DNA from: Acidobacteriota bacterium
GTDB taxonomy: Bacteria; Acidobacteriota; Terriglobia; Terriglobales; Acidobacteriaceae
Assembly: GCA_021780075.1 (NCBI GenBank)
Contig: JAJXZL010000029.1
Coordinates: 1 to 33,238, forward strand
DNA: 33,238 nt
Direction: 5' to 3'
Under the pieces are notes generated by a model. That model had not been told where the DNA came from. It saw only the letters and a program-made list of their open reading frames with translations, and made no database searches. A program made the position numbers and the translations under genes. The first letter of the stretch is position 1. Every line of letters begins with the position of its first letter. Shown one piece after another: positions 6,862-14,729 of the stretch.

Positions 6862-7860
6862 TCAATGCCCTGCCGGCTTGGGATCGGCGGGGTCGAACTG
6901 CGCCACGCGAATCTTGCGTGCCAGGCCGATTTTTGACAGCAGCCAGATGCCCCAGAAGTTGGGGTCGACTTCATACCAGGCGAGCCCGTGGCGGGCTGAA
7001 ACCGGATGCGCATGGTGGTTGTTATGCCAGCCTTCGCCGCCCGTCAGCAGCGCAACCCACCAGTTGTTGCGCGAGTCGTCACGCGTCTCAAACCGCCGGC
7101 TGCCCCACAGGTGCGTGGCGGAGTTGACCAGCCACGTGGCATGCAGGCCGAGCGTCACGCGCAGCGCCACGCCCCACAGCACCATGGCGATGCCGTTCAC
7201 AGGGCCGCCAAAGTACCAGCCGCCGCCCAGCAGCAAAAAGCCGGTCAGCGTAATGGGTAGCCAGTGGTATTTGCTGAGCCAGACGTGGAAGCGGTCACGG
7301 CTAAGGTCCGGCGCATAGCGCGCCAGCAGGGCGGTCTGCGCGTGCAGCGCTTCGCCAAAGAGGATCCAGCCGGCATGCGCCCACCACGCTCCCTCGCGCG
7401 GCGTGTGAGGATCGCCTTCATGGTCGCTGAGCTGGTGATGCACGCGGTGTGTCGCCACCCAGAAGATCGGCCCGCCTTCCAGCGACAACGTGGCGCAAAC
7501 GGTCATCAGGTATTCCACCCACTTGGGGGTCTGGTAGCCGCGATGGGTCAGCAGCCGGTGATAGCACATGCCGATGCCCACGTTGATGGCCAGCACATAA
7601 AGCACCGCCATTGCCGCAAGCCGCTGCCAACTGAAAAAGAAGAATGCCGCCAGGGCTCCCACATGAAACAGCACGACGACCGCCAGCGTAAGCCAGTTGA
7701 AGCCTGCGCCCGCAGTGGCGGCGCGGCCCATGCGTACCTGCTGCCAGGCGGGAATGGCATTCGCCCCCGTCGTGGCAGACGCATCCCGCGCTGTTGAAAC
7801 GGAATCATTTGTGACATCTGTGGAAGAGGGTGAGGTGGGTGCGGTTAAAACTGAAGCCAT
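6862..7860 (-). CDS. Acyl-CoA / acyl-lipid desaturase (delta-9 type)
   Basis: A membrane di-iron desaturase that introduces a cis double bond into saturated acyl chains, adjusting membrane fluidity with O2 and an electron donor. All three histidine boxes are present in the 332-residue protein: HRLLTH at 101-106, HRVHH at 138-142 and HNNHH at 279-283. Hydrophobic segments lie at about 57-77, 81-98 and 203-240. The first 40 residues are Ser/Thr/Ala-rich and probably disordered; a later start is possible, though AAGGAA lies 11 nt before the ATG at 7860. No ferredoxin or reductase partner is adjacent. The product belongs to the stearoyl-CoA desaturase/DesC-like family; chain specificity cannot be read from sequence alone. 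Confidence 0.93.
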   Translation of the reverse strand: MASVLTAPTSPSSTDVTNDSVSTARDASATTGANAIPAWQQVRMGRAATAGAGFNWLTLAVVVLFHVGALAAFFFFSWQRLAAMAVLYVLAINVGIGMCYHRLLTHRGYQTPKWVEYLMTVCATLSLEGGPIFWVATHRVHHQLSDHEGDPHTPREGAWWAHAGWILFGEALHAQTALLARYAPDLSRDRFHVWLSKYHWLPITLTGFLLLGGGWYFGGPVNGIAMVLWGVALRVTLGLHATWLVNSATHLWGSRRFETRDDSRNNWWVALLTGGEGWHNNHHAHPVSARHGLAWYEVDPNFWGIWLLSKIGLARKIRVAQFDPADPKPAGH

Positions 7861-7998
7861 TCTGGGGAAGTTCCTTAGAGCGAGACTATACGCCTACTCT
7901 AATTCTTGATTGTATCCCAGAAGGCAAATCCGCCCTATTGCGATCGGAACGTCATGCCACCGGAAAGAGGACCGCTTGAGCCATCCAGCCCGCCGCTC

Positions 7999-9381
7999 TT
8001 ACTCCGTACTCCCCGCGCTCAGATCGCCGCCAGTGACGAACAGCCTTTCCACGCTGCCGCGCAACACGCGGTAAAGGGCAAACTGCCGCTGCACGGGGCC
8101 GCGCAGCTCAAAGAGCAGCTCGCCGCGGTTGTCGGCCATGGCGTCCACCGCATCAATGAGCTTCATGCGCGGCGTCAGATCCAGATGCGCGTTGTCTGTA
8201 ACGCTCTTGAAAAGTACCAGCAGGTTGCCGTAAAGGTCCGGCTGGGCAATCAGGGTCACAAACTTCTGCTGCGCCGCAGATCCATCCGTATGCGCCGTCA
8301 GCACCATCGTGGCCCCGGAACCGTAAGCCAGCTCGAAGACGCGAAACTTCTCGTCCACCAGCGGCGCAGGTGGGGGCGGCGGCGGGGGTGGCTCGGATTT
8401 GGCTTTCGCCGATTTCCGCTTTGGCGCAGGGGCTGGAGCCGGCACCGGAGCGTTCAGGCCCAGCGCAGTGCGCGCCGCGTCTTCCATGTCAGACTTCATT
8501 TTTGCTTCGTCGGCGGGGTTGGCCCACTTGAAACTCCACGGGTGCTCTGGGCGGTTCTGCGCGTCAGAAACGGCCACCATCTGCTGCATGTCTGCCGGAA
8601 ACCCCATCAGAGTCGGGACCAATACCGCGCCGCCTTCGGTGTACTTGCCGCGCAAAAGGCGGGGGCGGTCAGGATCAGTCACTGTAGGCAGCGATTCCAC
8701 GTAGCCGACGTCCGTGGTGGACTTCTTCGACTTTGCCCTGGTCAGCGTGGGCCGGTCGGTATCGTCGGCTGGGCTGCCGGCTGAGCCCTCGCTCGTGCTG
8801 GACTTGTGCAGCGTAGGCCGATCCGGATCCGGTGCGGGAGCAGGCCGGCTGGAGCCGCTCTTGCCGCCGGAGCCGCCCGGGGGCGTTTCGCCAGGATGCA
8901 CTTTGCGGTGCAGCACCGGGCGGTCGCTGTCTTCATCGTCGAACTCATTCATCGCCAGCTGTTCCGGGGAAATCTTCGGTTTGGGATTTGGCATCGGCTT
9001 CCATGCCCCGAGGCCAACCCATGCGCCCTGAATCTGCCCGGCGCCCTGAATATCAAACAGCCCTATGTGCTTGCCGTTCTTTTCGAGGATGTACTCCACG
9101 CCGCCGTCTACGGCCAGCGGCTGAGGACGTGCCAGGTAGACGCCGCCGTCCTGCAGAGCCTCTCCATCGAATACCGTGACGGGTACCAGGCGGCTGTGCT
9201 TGGGTTTGCCCGCCGGACCGGTCCACTCCAGCACGCCAACGGAGCGCAGCACCGGGGCGTCTTTGGCCTTCTGGTCCACTTTGCCCGGGTATTGGGCGGA
9301 TGCCGAAAGCACGGCCAGCAGCCCCAGAAGGACCGGGATTGTTTGCCGGATGAAGAAAACATCTGCTCTGCGCAATGACAC
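7999..9381 (-). CDS. Secreted Pro-rich protein with repeated D-[PST]-D-R-P motifs, unknown function
   Basis: With a GTG start at 9381 the protein is 460 residues. It begins with a signal peptide (SLRRADVFFIR then a hydrophobic run IPVLLGLLAVLSASAQ). The central region carries four copies of a short motif: DSDRPVLHRK, DPDRPTLHKS, DTDRPTLTRA and DPDRPRLLRG, separated by Ser/Gly/Pro linkers. A later Pro/Ala/Lys stretch (PAPAPAPKRK, then eight Pro) precedes a folded C-terminal domain of about 120 residues. No known domain is recognised. The frame stays open far beyond this start, but that part is antisense to bcp and is not credible. An in-frame ATG at 9465 would add 28 residues ahead of the signal peptide. 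It likely acts in the periplasm or at the envelope. Confidence 0.78.
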   Translation of the reverse strand: MSLRRADVFFIRQTIPVLLGLLAVLSASAQYPGKVDQKAKDAPVLRSVGVLEWTGPAGKPKHSRLVPVTVFDGEALQDGGVYLARPQPLAVDGGVEYILEKNGKHIGLFDIQGAGQIQGAWVGLGAWKPMPNPKPKISPEQLAMNEFDDEDSDRPVLHRKVHPGETPPGGSGGKSGSSRPAPAPDPDRPTLHKSSTSEGSAGSPADDTDRPTLTRAKSKKSTTDVGYVESLPTVTDPDRPRLLRGKYTEGGAVLVPTLMGFPADMQQMVAVSDAQNRPEHPWSFKWANPADEAKMKSDMEDAARTALGLNAPVPAPAPAPKRKSAKAKSEPPPPPPPPAPLVDEKFRVFELAYGSGATMVLTAHTDGSAAQQKFVTLIAQPDLYGNLLVLFKSVTDNAHLDLTPRMKLIDAVDAMADNRGELLFELRGPVQRQFALYRVLRGSVERLFVTGGDLSAGSTE

Positions 9382-9480
9382 CTGCTGCCCACCTCGGAAA
9401 TAATGCAACCTGATGGCCGCTGTGGCCTTTTCTGAACCCGCCACTCCGGGCCCTCCATCTACCATACGAGGTAATTCCCC

Positions 9481-9954
9481 ATGGAACTCAATGCGAAGGT
9501 CGCCAACTTCACGCTGCAGACCGACGAGGACACGACGGTAAGCCTGTCGGACTACGCCGGAAAACCAGTCATCCTCTTCTTTTATCCCAGAGCGGACACG
9601 CCCGGCTGCACAATTGAGGCCTGCGGCTTCCGCGACACGTTCAAGAAGCTCCAGGCTGCCGGTGCGGTTGTGCTGGGTATTTCCCGCGATACGCCCAAAG
9701 CCCAGGCCAAATTCCGCGCCAAGTATGACCTCCCGTACACGCTCCTTGCTGATGTAGACGAGAAAGTGTGCAATCAGTTTGGCGTACTGAAAGAAAAGAA
9801 CATGTACGGGAAAAAAGTATGGGGCATCGAGCGGACCACTTTCGTGATCGGCCCTGACCAGACCCTGCTGCACATCTTCCCCAAAGTCACGCCCGAAGGC
9901 CACGCGGAGGAAGTATTGGCCCTGCTGAAGGAATGGAAGAAATCGCACAAATAA
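9481..9954 (+). CDS. bcp: Thioredoxin-dependent peroxiredoxin, Bcp/PrxQ type
   Basis: Reduces hydrogen peroxide and organic hydroperoxides in the cytoplasm using thioredoxin. In the 157-residue protein the peroxidatic Cys43 lies in TPGCT and the resolving Cys48 follows five residues later, the atypical 2-Cys arrangement of the Bcp/PrxQ subfamily. The FYPRADTPGCT block and the C-terminal VWGIERTTFVIG strand are family signatures, and length is normal. GAGG is 11 nt before the ATG. It overlaps the following DNA glycosylase by 22 nt, so the two are probably co-transcribed. It is divergent from the DRP-repeat gene across about 100 nt. Confidence 0.95.
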   Translation: MELNAKVANFTLQTDEDTTVSLSDYAGKPVILFFYPRADTPGCTIEACGFRDTFKKLQAAGAVVLGISRDTPKAQAKFRAKYDLPYTLLADVDEKVCNQFGVLKEKNMYGKKVWGIERTTFVIGPDQTLLHIFPKVTPEGHAEEVLALLKEWKKSHK

Positions 9955-10610
9955 AACAGCGGCCAGGCGAGAGCCCGCGCCTTCCGGGCCGCGTGCTGCC
10001 GCGCGCCATCTTTGACGCGTCGCCGGAGTTGGTGGCTCCTCGGCTGCTCGGCAAGCTGCTCGTGCACCGGACGGCCACAGGCCTGCTGGCCGGGCGCATC
10101 GTGGAGGTGGAGGCTTACCTGGGTCCGCACAACAGGCCGCCGGACCCGGCAGCCCATGCGCATCGCGGCCCCACACCACGCAACCAGGTGCTGTTCGGCC
10201 CGCCGGGGCACGCCTATGTCTATGCGATTTATGGCCGCTACTTCTGCATGAACATCAGCTGCGAGAGCGAAGGGCGGGCAGGCTGCGTGCTGCTGCGCGC
10301 GCTGGAGCCGGTGGCGGGTATGCAGCGGATGGCAGCCAATCGGGGCCTTTCCACCAACGCGCCGGCCCGGCAGTTGACCAGTGGACCGAGCCGGCTGTGC
10401 CAGGCGCTCGGCCTCACGCGGATGAGCCACAACGGCATCTGCGTCACCAGTGCCAAATCGATGCTGCAGGTGCGCGACGACGGATTTGCGGTGCCGGAGG
10501 TGCGGGTAACGCCGCGCATCGGCATCAAGCACGCGGTGGACTGGCCCCTTCGCTTTGCCGTGCCAGGGCATCCGTGCGTCTCCGGTCCAAAGCAGATGCG
10601 CCCGATTTGA
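9933..10610 (+). CDS. 3-methyladenine DNA glycosylase (AAG/MPG family)
   Basis: Removes alkylated and deaminated purines from DNA, starting base excision repair. The 225-residue protein shows the AAG-family core: PRLLGKLLVH, IVEVEAYLGP (with the catalytic Glu region), the TPRNQVLFGPPGHAYVYAIYG block and LTSGPSRLCQALGL. Length fits bacterial family members. The ATG at 9933 lies inside bcp (22-nt overlap); a GTG near 9993 would avoid overlap, so the exact start is open. Pairing with a peroxiredoxin suggests a shared role in chemical stress, but this is inference. The next gene begins 107 nt downstream. Confidence 0.92.
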   Translation: MEEIAQIKQRPGESPRLPGRVLPRAIFDASPELVAPRLLGKLLVHRTATGLLAGRIVEVEAYLGPHNRPPDPAAHAHRGPTPRNQVLFGPPGHAYVYAIYGRYFCMNISCESEGRAGCVLLRALEPVAGMQRMAANRGLSTNAPARQLTSGPSRLCQALGLTRMSHNGICVTSAKSMLQVRDDGFAVPEVRVTPRIGIKHAVDWPLRFAVPGHPCVSGPKQMRPI

Positions 10611-10717
10611 TCGATTTGCGCTTTTCTGCGGCAACTTTCAGGCTAAATTGAAACCGGCCCGCATAGAATTCCGTCTACCGGACAAGTCGCATTCAGTCCT
10701 CCAGGAGAATTCCAATC

Positions 10718-11257
10718 TTGAAACCTGCTTCCCCGTCCCTATCAGCAACTGTGGTTGCCCTGCTTGGCGCAGCCCTGTTCGCCGTCACAACGGCGGCCGC
10801 TCAAACCCCGGCGCCGCCGCAACAGCCAGCCGGAACGCCACCACCGCCGCAGTTCCACTTCCCGGCTCCGAAGAACCTGCAAGTTCTGCCCAAGGATTGG
10901 ACCGCTGAGCAGGTACACGACACCATGGAGCAGTGGGCCGGGGGCCTGGGTGTGCATTGCGACAAGTGCCACACCGCCGATCCCAACCACCTGGCGCCCA
11001 ATGGACGGCCACGGCTGGACTTCGCGGACGACTCCAAGAAGGAAAAGAAGGTGGCGCGGCTGATGTACAAGATGGTCGATGACATCAACACCAATTACGT
11101 CGGCATGATTGAAAACTCAGGGGTACCGGTGACATGCGGCACCTGCCATCGCGGCCACTTCAGTCCAGAGCCTTTTGTCATTCCGCCGGAGGAGCATCAT
11201 GGACCGGGGCCGGGCGGTCCGCCGCCTGCGGGCACGAACCCAGCCCAGCCGCACTAA
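10718..11257 (+). CDS. Dihaem c-type cytochrome resembling reaction-centre cytochrome subunit (CytoC_RC family)
   Basis: A 179-residue exported protein starts at TTG 10718, set by AGGAGAA at 10703-10709. Signal peptide residues are about 1-28, followed by a Pro-rich linker. Two haem sites are present: CDKCH at 81-85 and CGTCH at 140-144. The helix before the first site and the segment KVARLMYKMVDDINTNY are typical of the PF02276 family, named for the tetrahaem cytochrome of photosynthetic reaction centres but widespread as small forms in non-phototrophs. Met residues at 70, 116 and 119 are possible axial ligands. It probably carries electrons in the periplasm. The partner is unknown: no photosynthesis or respiratory complex gene is nearby. 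The tail is Pro/Gly/His-rich. Confidence 0.85.
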   Translation: MKPASPSLSATVVALLGAALFAVTTAAAQTPAPPQQPAGTPPPPQFHFPAPKNLQVLPKDWTAEQVHDTMEQWAGGLGVHCDKCHTADPNHLAPNGRPRLDFADDSKKEKKVARLMYKMVDDINTNYVGMIENSGVPVTCGTCHRGHFSPEPFVIPPEEHHGPGPGGPPPAGTNPAQPH

Positions 11258-11266
11258 TGCGCTCGC

Positions 11267-12742
11267 TTACTGCTTCCAGGTGAAGGTGGCTACCGATCCC
11301 GCCGGGATGGTGGTAGCCACTGCCTTGCCATGGAAGCTGATGCGGAATTGCTGGCTCGCGGCGCCGGCATTCAGCGCGTAGAGCACGATGGTGCCATCCG
11401 GATTGCGGAAGGCGACATCCTTGATCTGAGTACCGGCAGGCTCGTCTGATGCAATGCGGACTGCGCCGGGCAGCAGGAATTTGCTGGCGTGGCCCAGCAC
11501 ATAGTAGTCAACTTCGGGCTTCACGCGCGGATGCGCTGCGTCGCTCAGGTCAATGGTCACCAGTCCCCGGCACGTGTCGCACCCGCCTACAAAGGGACCG
11601 TGGTTCTGGTCGGTGGCCAACGCCCACAGCACATAGCTTCGCGCCCAGTTGCGGGTCACGGCGATCAGCTCGCCCGCTTCCTCGGCTAGCACGTTGCCCT
11701 TTTGCCATGCCCCGCCGCTGGACTCCGTGACCCACTGATCCTTGCGCGGAAACTCTGCGTGATTTTTCGTCATGACCGAGGGATCGCCTTCGTAGTGATG
11801 CCAGGCGGTTCCGGCGACCAGTGCGCCCGCTTTGGGGTCATTGAGCACCGTCTCGGGATAATCGGGGCGATTCCAGTTGTGGTCGTAGGCCATCACCTTG
11901 GGGCTCAAGTGCGCGGCAGCCAGAGCGGGCGCAAGCGCGTTGCCCAGGAAGGCCGCCTGCTCGGCGGCTTCCATCTTCGTGCCGCTGTACGTCGGCGGGG
12001 CATAGAGCGGCTCATTCTGCACGCTCATGGCCCATACCGGTACTCCGGCAGCCTGATACCCCTGGATGGTTTTCACGAAATATTGCGCGAAGGCGTTGTA
12101 GAACTCCGGGCGCAGGTGCGATGGCTCTTTGGTTTCCGGATTGGAACCGAGCATGGAGCCGGAGGTCTTCATCCATCCGGGCGGGCTCCACGGCGTAATC
12201 ATCACGTGGATGCCCGAATTGACGGCCAGCGCCTTGCGGAGCATCGGCAGGATGTACTCCTGGTCATGGGCCAGCGAAAAGTGTTCGAGGTTGGGGTCGG
12301 ACAGTCCCGCGGGCGTAGTACAGGCCTTTGCGGATTGCTGGCACAGGTCGTCGTAGGAGTAGAACGTCACGGCCAGATCGGAAGAGCCGATCGGCTGGCG
12401 CAGAAAATTAATCGCAATGCCGCCCTTGCGCGCGAAGAGTAATTTGAAGGCTGCATCGGTCTGCGCCGGGGTGAGTTTTTTTGCGAAGAGCCATGCGGCG
12501 GAGTCAGTGAGCGACGCACCGAAGCCGTCGATCTCCTGGAAACGCTGCGCGTCGTCGATGGTGATGACGGGAAGGTTGGCGGCGGACTCGGGCCTGGCAG
12601 AGAAATGCAGCGCCTTGCGATGCGACATGGCTTCAAGCAGGTCCGGTGTGGTCTGGTAAACAGAGACGGACTGAGCATAGGCCCCTGTGGCAGCGATCGC
12701 AACAAGAGCAAGACGAGCAGCAAGAACAGCAGTACGTGACAT
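11267..12742 (-). CDS. Secreted glycoside hydrolase family 30 (glucosylceramidase-like)
   Basis: A 491-residue exported enzyme with signal peptide (residues 1-23, ending AYAQ). The GH30 (beta/alpha)8 barrel begins with FQEIDGFGASLTDSAAW. The proton donor Glu244 is in SVQNEP and the nucleophile Glu340 in VTESSGG; ITPWSPPGWMK at 182-192 is also typical. A C-terminal beta-sandwich ends in SVATFTWKQ. Family members cleave beta-glucosides, beta-1,6-glucans or related sugars; which one is used here is not evident. The ATG at 12742 was chosen because AAGGAGG is 7 nt upstream and it removes overlap with moaC. It probably serves scavenging of plant or fungal polysaccharide. Confidence 0.92.
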   Translation of the reverse strand: MSRTAVLAARLALVAIAATGAYAQSVSVYQTTPDLLEAMSHRKALHFSARPESAANLPVITIDDAQRFQEIDGFGASLTDSAAWLFAKKLTPAQTDAAFKLLFARKGGIAINFLRQPIGSSDLAVTFYSYDDLCQQSAKACTTPAGLSDPNLEHFSLAHDQEYILPMLRKALAVNSGIHVMITPWSPPGWMKTSGSMLGSNPETKEPSHLRPEFYNAFAQYFVKTIQGYQAAGVPVWAMSVQNEPLYAPPTYSGTKMEAAEQAAFLGNALAPALAAAHLSPKVMAYDHNWNRPDYPETVLNDPKAGALVAGTAWHHYEGDPSVMTKNHAEFPRKDQWVTESSGGAWQKGNVLAEEAGELIAVTRNWARSYVLWALATDQNHGPFVGGCDTCRGLVTIDLSDAAHPRVKPEVDYYVLGHASKFLLPGAVRIASDEPAGTQIKDVAFRNPDGTIVLYALNAGAASQQFRISFHGKAVATTIPAGSVATFTWKQ

Positions 12743-12815
12743 GGAAGCCTCCTTCAGGCGCAAGGAGAATCGTAGAGCATTGTGCGGGGTTTGCGTATGA
12801 CCATGCACACATGCC

Positions 12816-13307
12816 TCATGCGCGGCGGCTCTTTCTTGCATAGTCCCCGCTCTTGCCGCCGGATTTCGATTCAAGCTGAATGTTGCGGATGACGATTCCC
12901 TTGTCGAGCGCCTTGGTCATGTCATAGACGGTGAGCGCAGCCACCGACGCAGCGGTCAGCGCCTCCATCTCAACGCCCGTGGGTCCCGTGGTGACTGCCG
13001 TAGCGGTGATGCGCACGCCGCCCGCAGCAATCTCCGCCTGCACGTCTACGAGGGAGAGCGGCAGTGGATGGCACATGGGAATCAGGTCAGATGTTCGCTT
13101 GGCCGCCTGCATGCCGGCAAAGCGCGCCACTTCCAGCGGATTGCCTTTGGGGTTGGCGGGCAGAGCCGCCAGCACGGCCGTCGAAAGCTCCACAAACGCC
13201 GAGGCGGTGGCAGTGCGGCGCGTGGCGGGCTTGGCGCTCACATCCACCATGCGGGCCTGGCCGGATTCATCAAAATGCGAAAGCTGGGATTGCGTGGATT
13301 TGGGCAT
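12816..13307 (-). CDS. moaC: Cyclic pyranopterin monophosphate synthase
   Basis: Acts with MoaA to turn GTP-derived 3',8-cH2GTP into cyclic pyranopterin monophosphate, the first stage of molybdenum cofactor synthesis. The 163-residue protein carries MVDVSAKP, the MCHPLPL motif and GVEMEALTAASVAALTVYDM with the conserved catalytic region, so it appears complete. Start ATG at 13307 has GAGGA 6 nt upstream, which overlaps the moeA stop codon; the 8-nt gap means the pair moeA-moaC is one unit. No moaA, moaD or moaE is visible in the window. Confidence 0.95.
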   Translation of the reverse strand: MPKSTQSQLSHFDESGQARMVDVSAKPATRRTATASAFVELSTAVLAALPANPKGNPLEVARFAGMQAAKRTSDLIPMCHPLPLSLVDVQAEIAAGGVRITATAVTTGPTGVEMEALTAASVAALTVYDMTKALDKGIVIRNIQLESKSGGKSGDYARKSRRA

Positions 13308-13315
13308 GGAGTTCC

Positions 13316-14587
13316 TCAGGGAAGCAGGATGCGGACAATCGTGTTGGATTCAAGGGAGCCGCTGTTCTCGGGCACAACGACAAAGCAATTGGAGCGGGCA
13401 AAGGCCGCCTGGTCGCCGGAGCCCTGCCACGGAACCGTCTCGACATGCGGCAGTTGACCGGCCGGCGGGTTAAAGTCACAGCGCGCCGGCAGGAATCGCG
13501 TGAGGCCCGGCTTGGCGTGCCGGTCCGTCTCCCGCCCCAGTTTGGCCAGCGCAAAACGCGGGCCCGACTCGCAGCTGCCCGCCAATGCCGCCAGTACCGG
13601 CGCGGCAAAGACCTGAAACGTGACGGCTGAGGAAATGGGATTGCCGGGAAGACCAAAGAAGGGCAATACGCCTGGCCCGCCACGCATTGAGGTACCAGCA
13701 CTTCGCGGTAGTTCTCCGAAGACCAGCGGTTTGCCTGGCTGGACCCGCACGCCGGTGAAGTGAAAGCGAGCGCCGAGACGCGCGAGAACCGGCTCAACCA
13801 GGTCGAACTTGCCCGCCGAAACGCCGCCGGAAATGAGCAGCATGTCGGCCTCTGCGGCCTGGGCCAGCGCGGCATCGAGTGACGCGGCATTGTCAGCGGC
13901 GGCAGGCAGCACCCACGGTTCGCCTCCTGCTGTGGCCACCAGCGCCGCCAGCATGGGCGCATTCGAGTTGCGAATCTGGCCCGGACCAGGCAGCGCGTCC
14001 ACGGAAATAAGCTCATCGCCTGTAGTGAGAATGGCGACACGGGGACGGGAAAACACTTCAAGAACCGCATAGCCGCATGCAGCGGCAAGGGCAATCTGTG
14101 CCGGTCCGAGTACGGTGCCTGCCTGTAGTAGCGCATCTCCCTTTCGAGCCTGCGCGCCCTGCGCCACAATGTTGTCGCCTGCGTTGATGGTTCGTGGCGG
14201 AAGCAGCCGAACGTGATTGCCGGCCTTCTCAATATGCTCGATCATCACCACGGCATCGGCGCCTTCGGGAACCGGCGCGCCTGTCATGATCTCCCACGCC
14301 GCATTGGGCGGCAGCGACCCTGCCGGTGATTGCCCGGCCTGCGTAGCACCGGCAATATGCAGCAGCGCGTGTGTGGAGGCCTCTGCGGCGCGGCAGGCAA
14401 AGCCGTCCCGTGTGGAACGCGCAAAGGGCGGCTGATCCTGATCAGCAACAAGAATTTGCGCCAGCACGCGGCCTTGTGCAAGGGCAAGATCCACGTGCCG
14501 GATGGGAGGCTGCGTGCAGCCCAGATCGGCAGCACAAGCAGCCACCAGAGCCGCCGCCGCCTCGTAGCTAAGCAGATCAGAACTCAT
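13316..14587 (-). CDS. moeA: Molybdopterin molybdenumtransferase
   Basis: Inserts molybdate into adenylylated molybdopterin, the last step of cofactor synthesis. The 423-residue protein has the MoeA order: N-terminal PPFARSTRDGFA, EIMTGAPVPEGADAVV, the MoCF-binding domain with VAILTTGDEL and LLISGGVSAGKFD, then FFGLPGNPISSAV, and a C-terminal beta-barrel domain. The ATG at 14587 is preferred to an in-frame TTG at 14608; neither has a clear ribosome-binding site. A short insertion (SAGTSMRGGPGVL) lies before the GLPGNP motif. First gene of a two-gene unit with moaC. Confidence 0.95.
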   Translation of the reverse strand: MSSDLLSYEAAAALVAACAADLGCTQPPIRHVDLALAQGRVLAQILVADQDQPPFARSTRDGFACRAAEASTHALLHIAGATQAGQSPAGSLPPNAAWEIMTGAPVPEGADAVVMIEHIEKAGNHVRLLPPRTINAGDNIVAQGAQARKGDALLQAGTVLGPAQIALAAACGYAVLEVFSRPRVAILTTGDELISVDALPGPGQIRNSNAPMLAALVATAGGEPWVLPAAADNAASLDAALAQAAEADMLLISGGVSAGKFDLVEPVLARLGARFHFTGVRVQPGKPLVFGELPRSAGTSMRGGPGVLPFFGLPGNPISSAVTFQVFAAPVLAALAGSCESGPRFALAKLGRETDRHAKPGLTRFLPARCDFNPPAGQLPHVETVPWQGSGDQAAFARSNCFVVVPENSGSLESNTIVRILLP

Positions 14588-14667
14588 GGAAAGGATTGTA
14601 GATGGCAAAACCCAGATGTGGGATCTCGGTCAGGCACCGCGATACCTAGATCAGGAGCAGCGTTCCT

Positions 14668-14706
14668 GAAAAACACAAAGGGCGCGCCCGGCAATCGGGA
14701 GCGCCC
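14668..14706 (-). terminator. Intrinsic terminator downstream of TPR gene
   Basis: On the minus strand an 11-bp stem with one mismatch (plus-strand arms 14680-14690 and 14696-14706, loop GCAAT) is followed by the U-rich run TTTGTGTTTTT. It lies 24 nt past the stop of the TPR-protein gene and before moeA, separating the two transcription units. Confidence 0.82.
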
Positions 14707-14729
14707 CTGGGATAGTGCTTACGGCTGGT

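Noticed and set aside
9382..10179. N-terminal extension of the DRP-repeat frame over bcp and the glycosylase region
   Set aside because: It is antisense to two well-supported genes and reads as low-complexity Arg/Pro/Ala; a signal peptide begins right after the GTG at 9381.
12743..12874. Longer start for the GH30 protein
   Set aside because: It would overlap moaC, precede the signal peptide and lack a ribosome-binding site; ATG 12742 has AAGGAGG at 7 nt.
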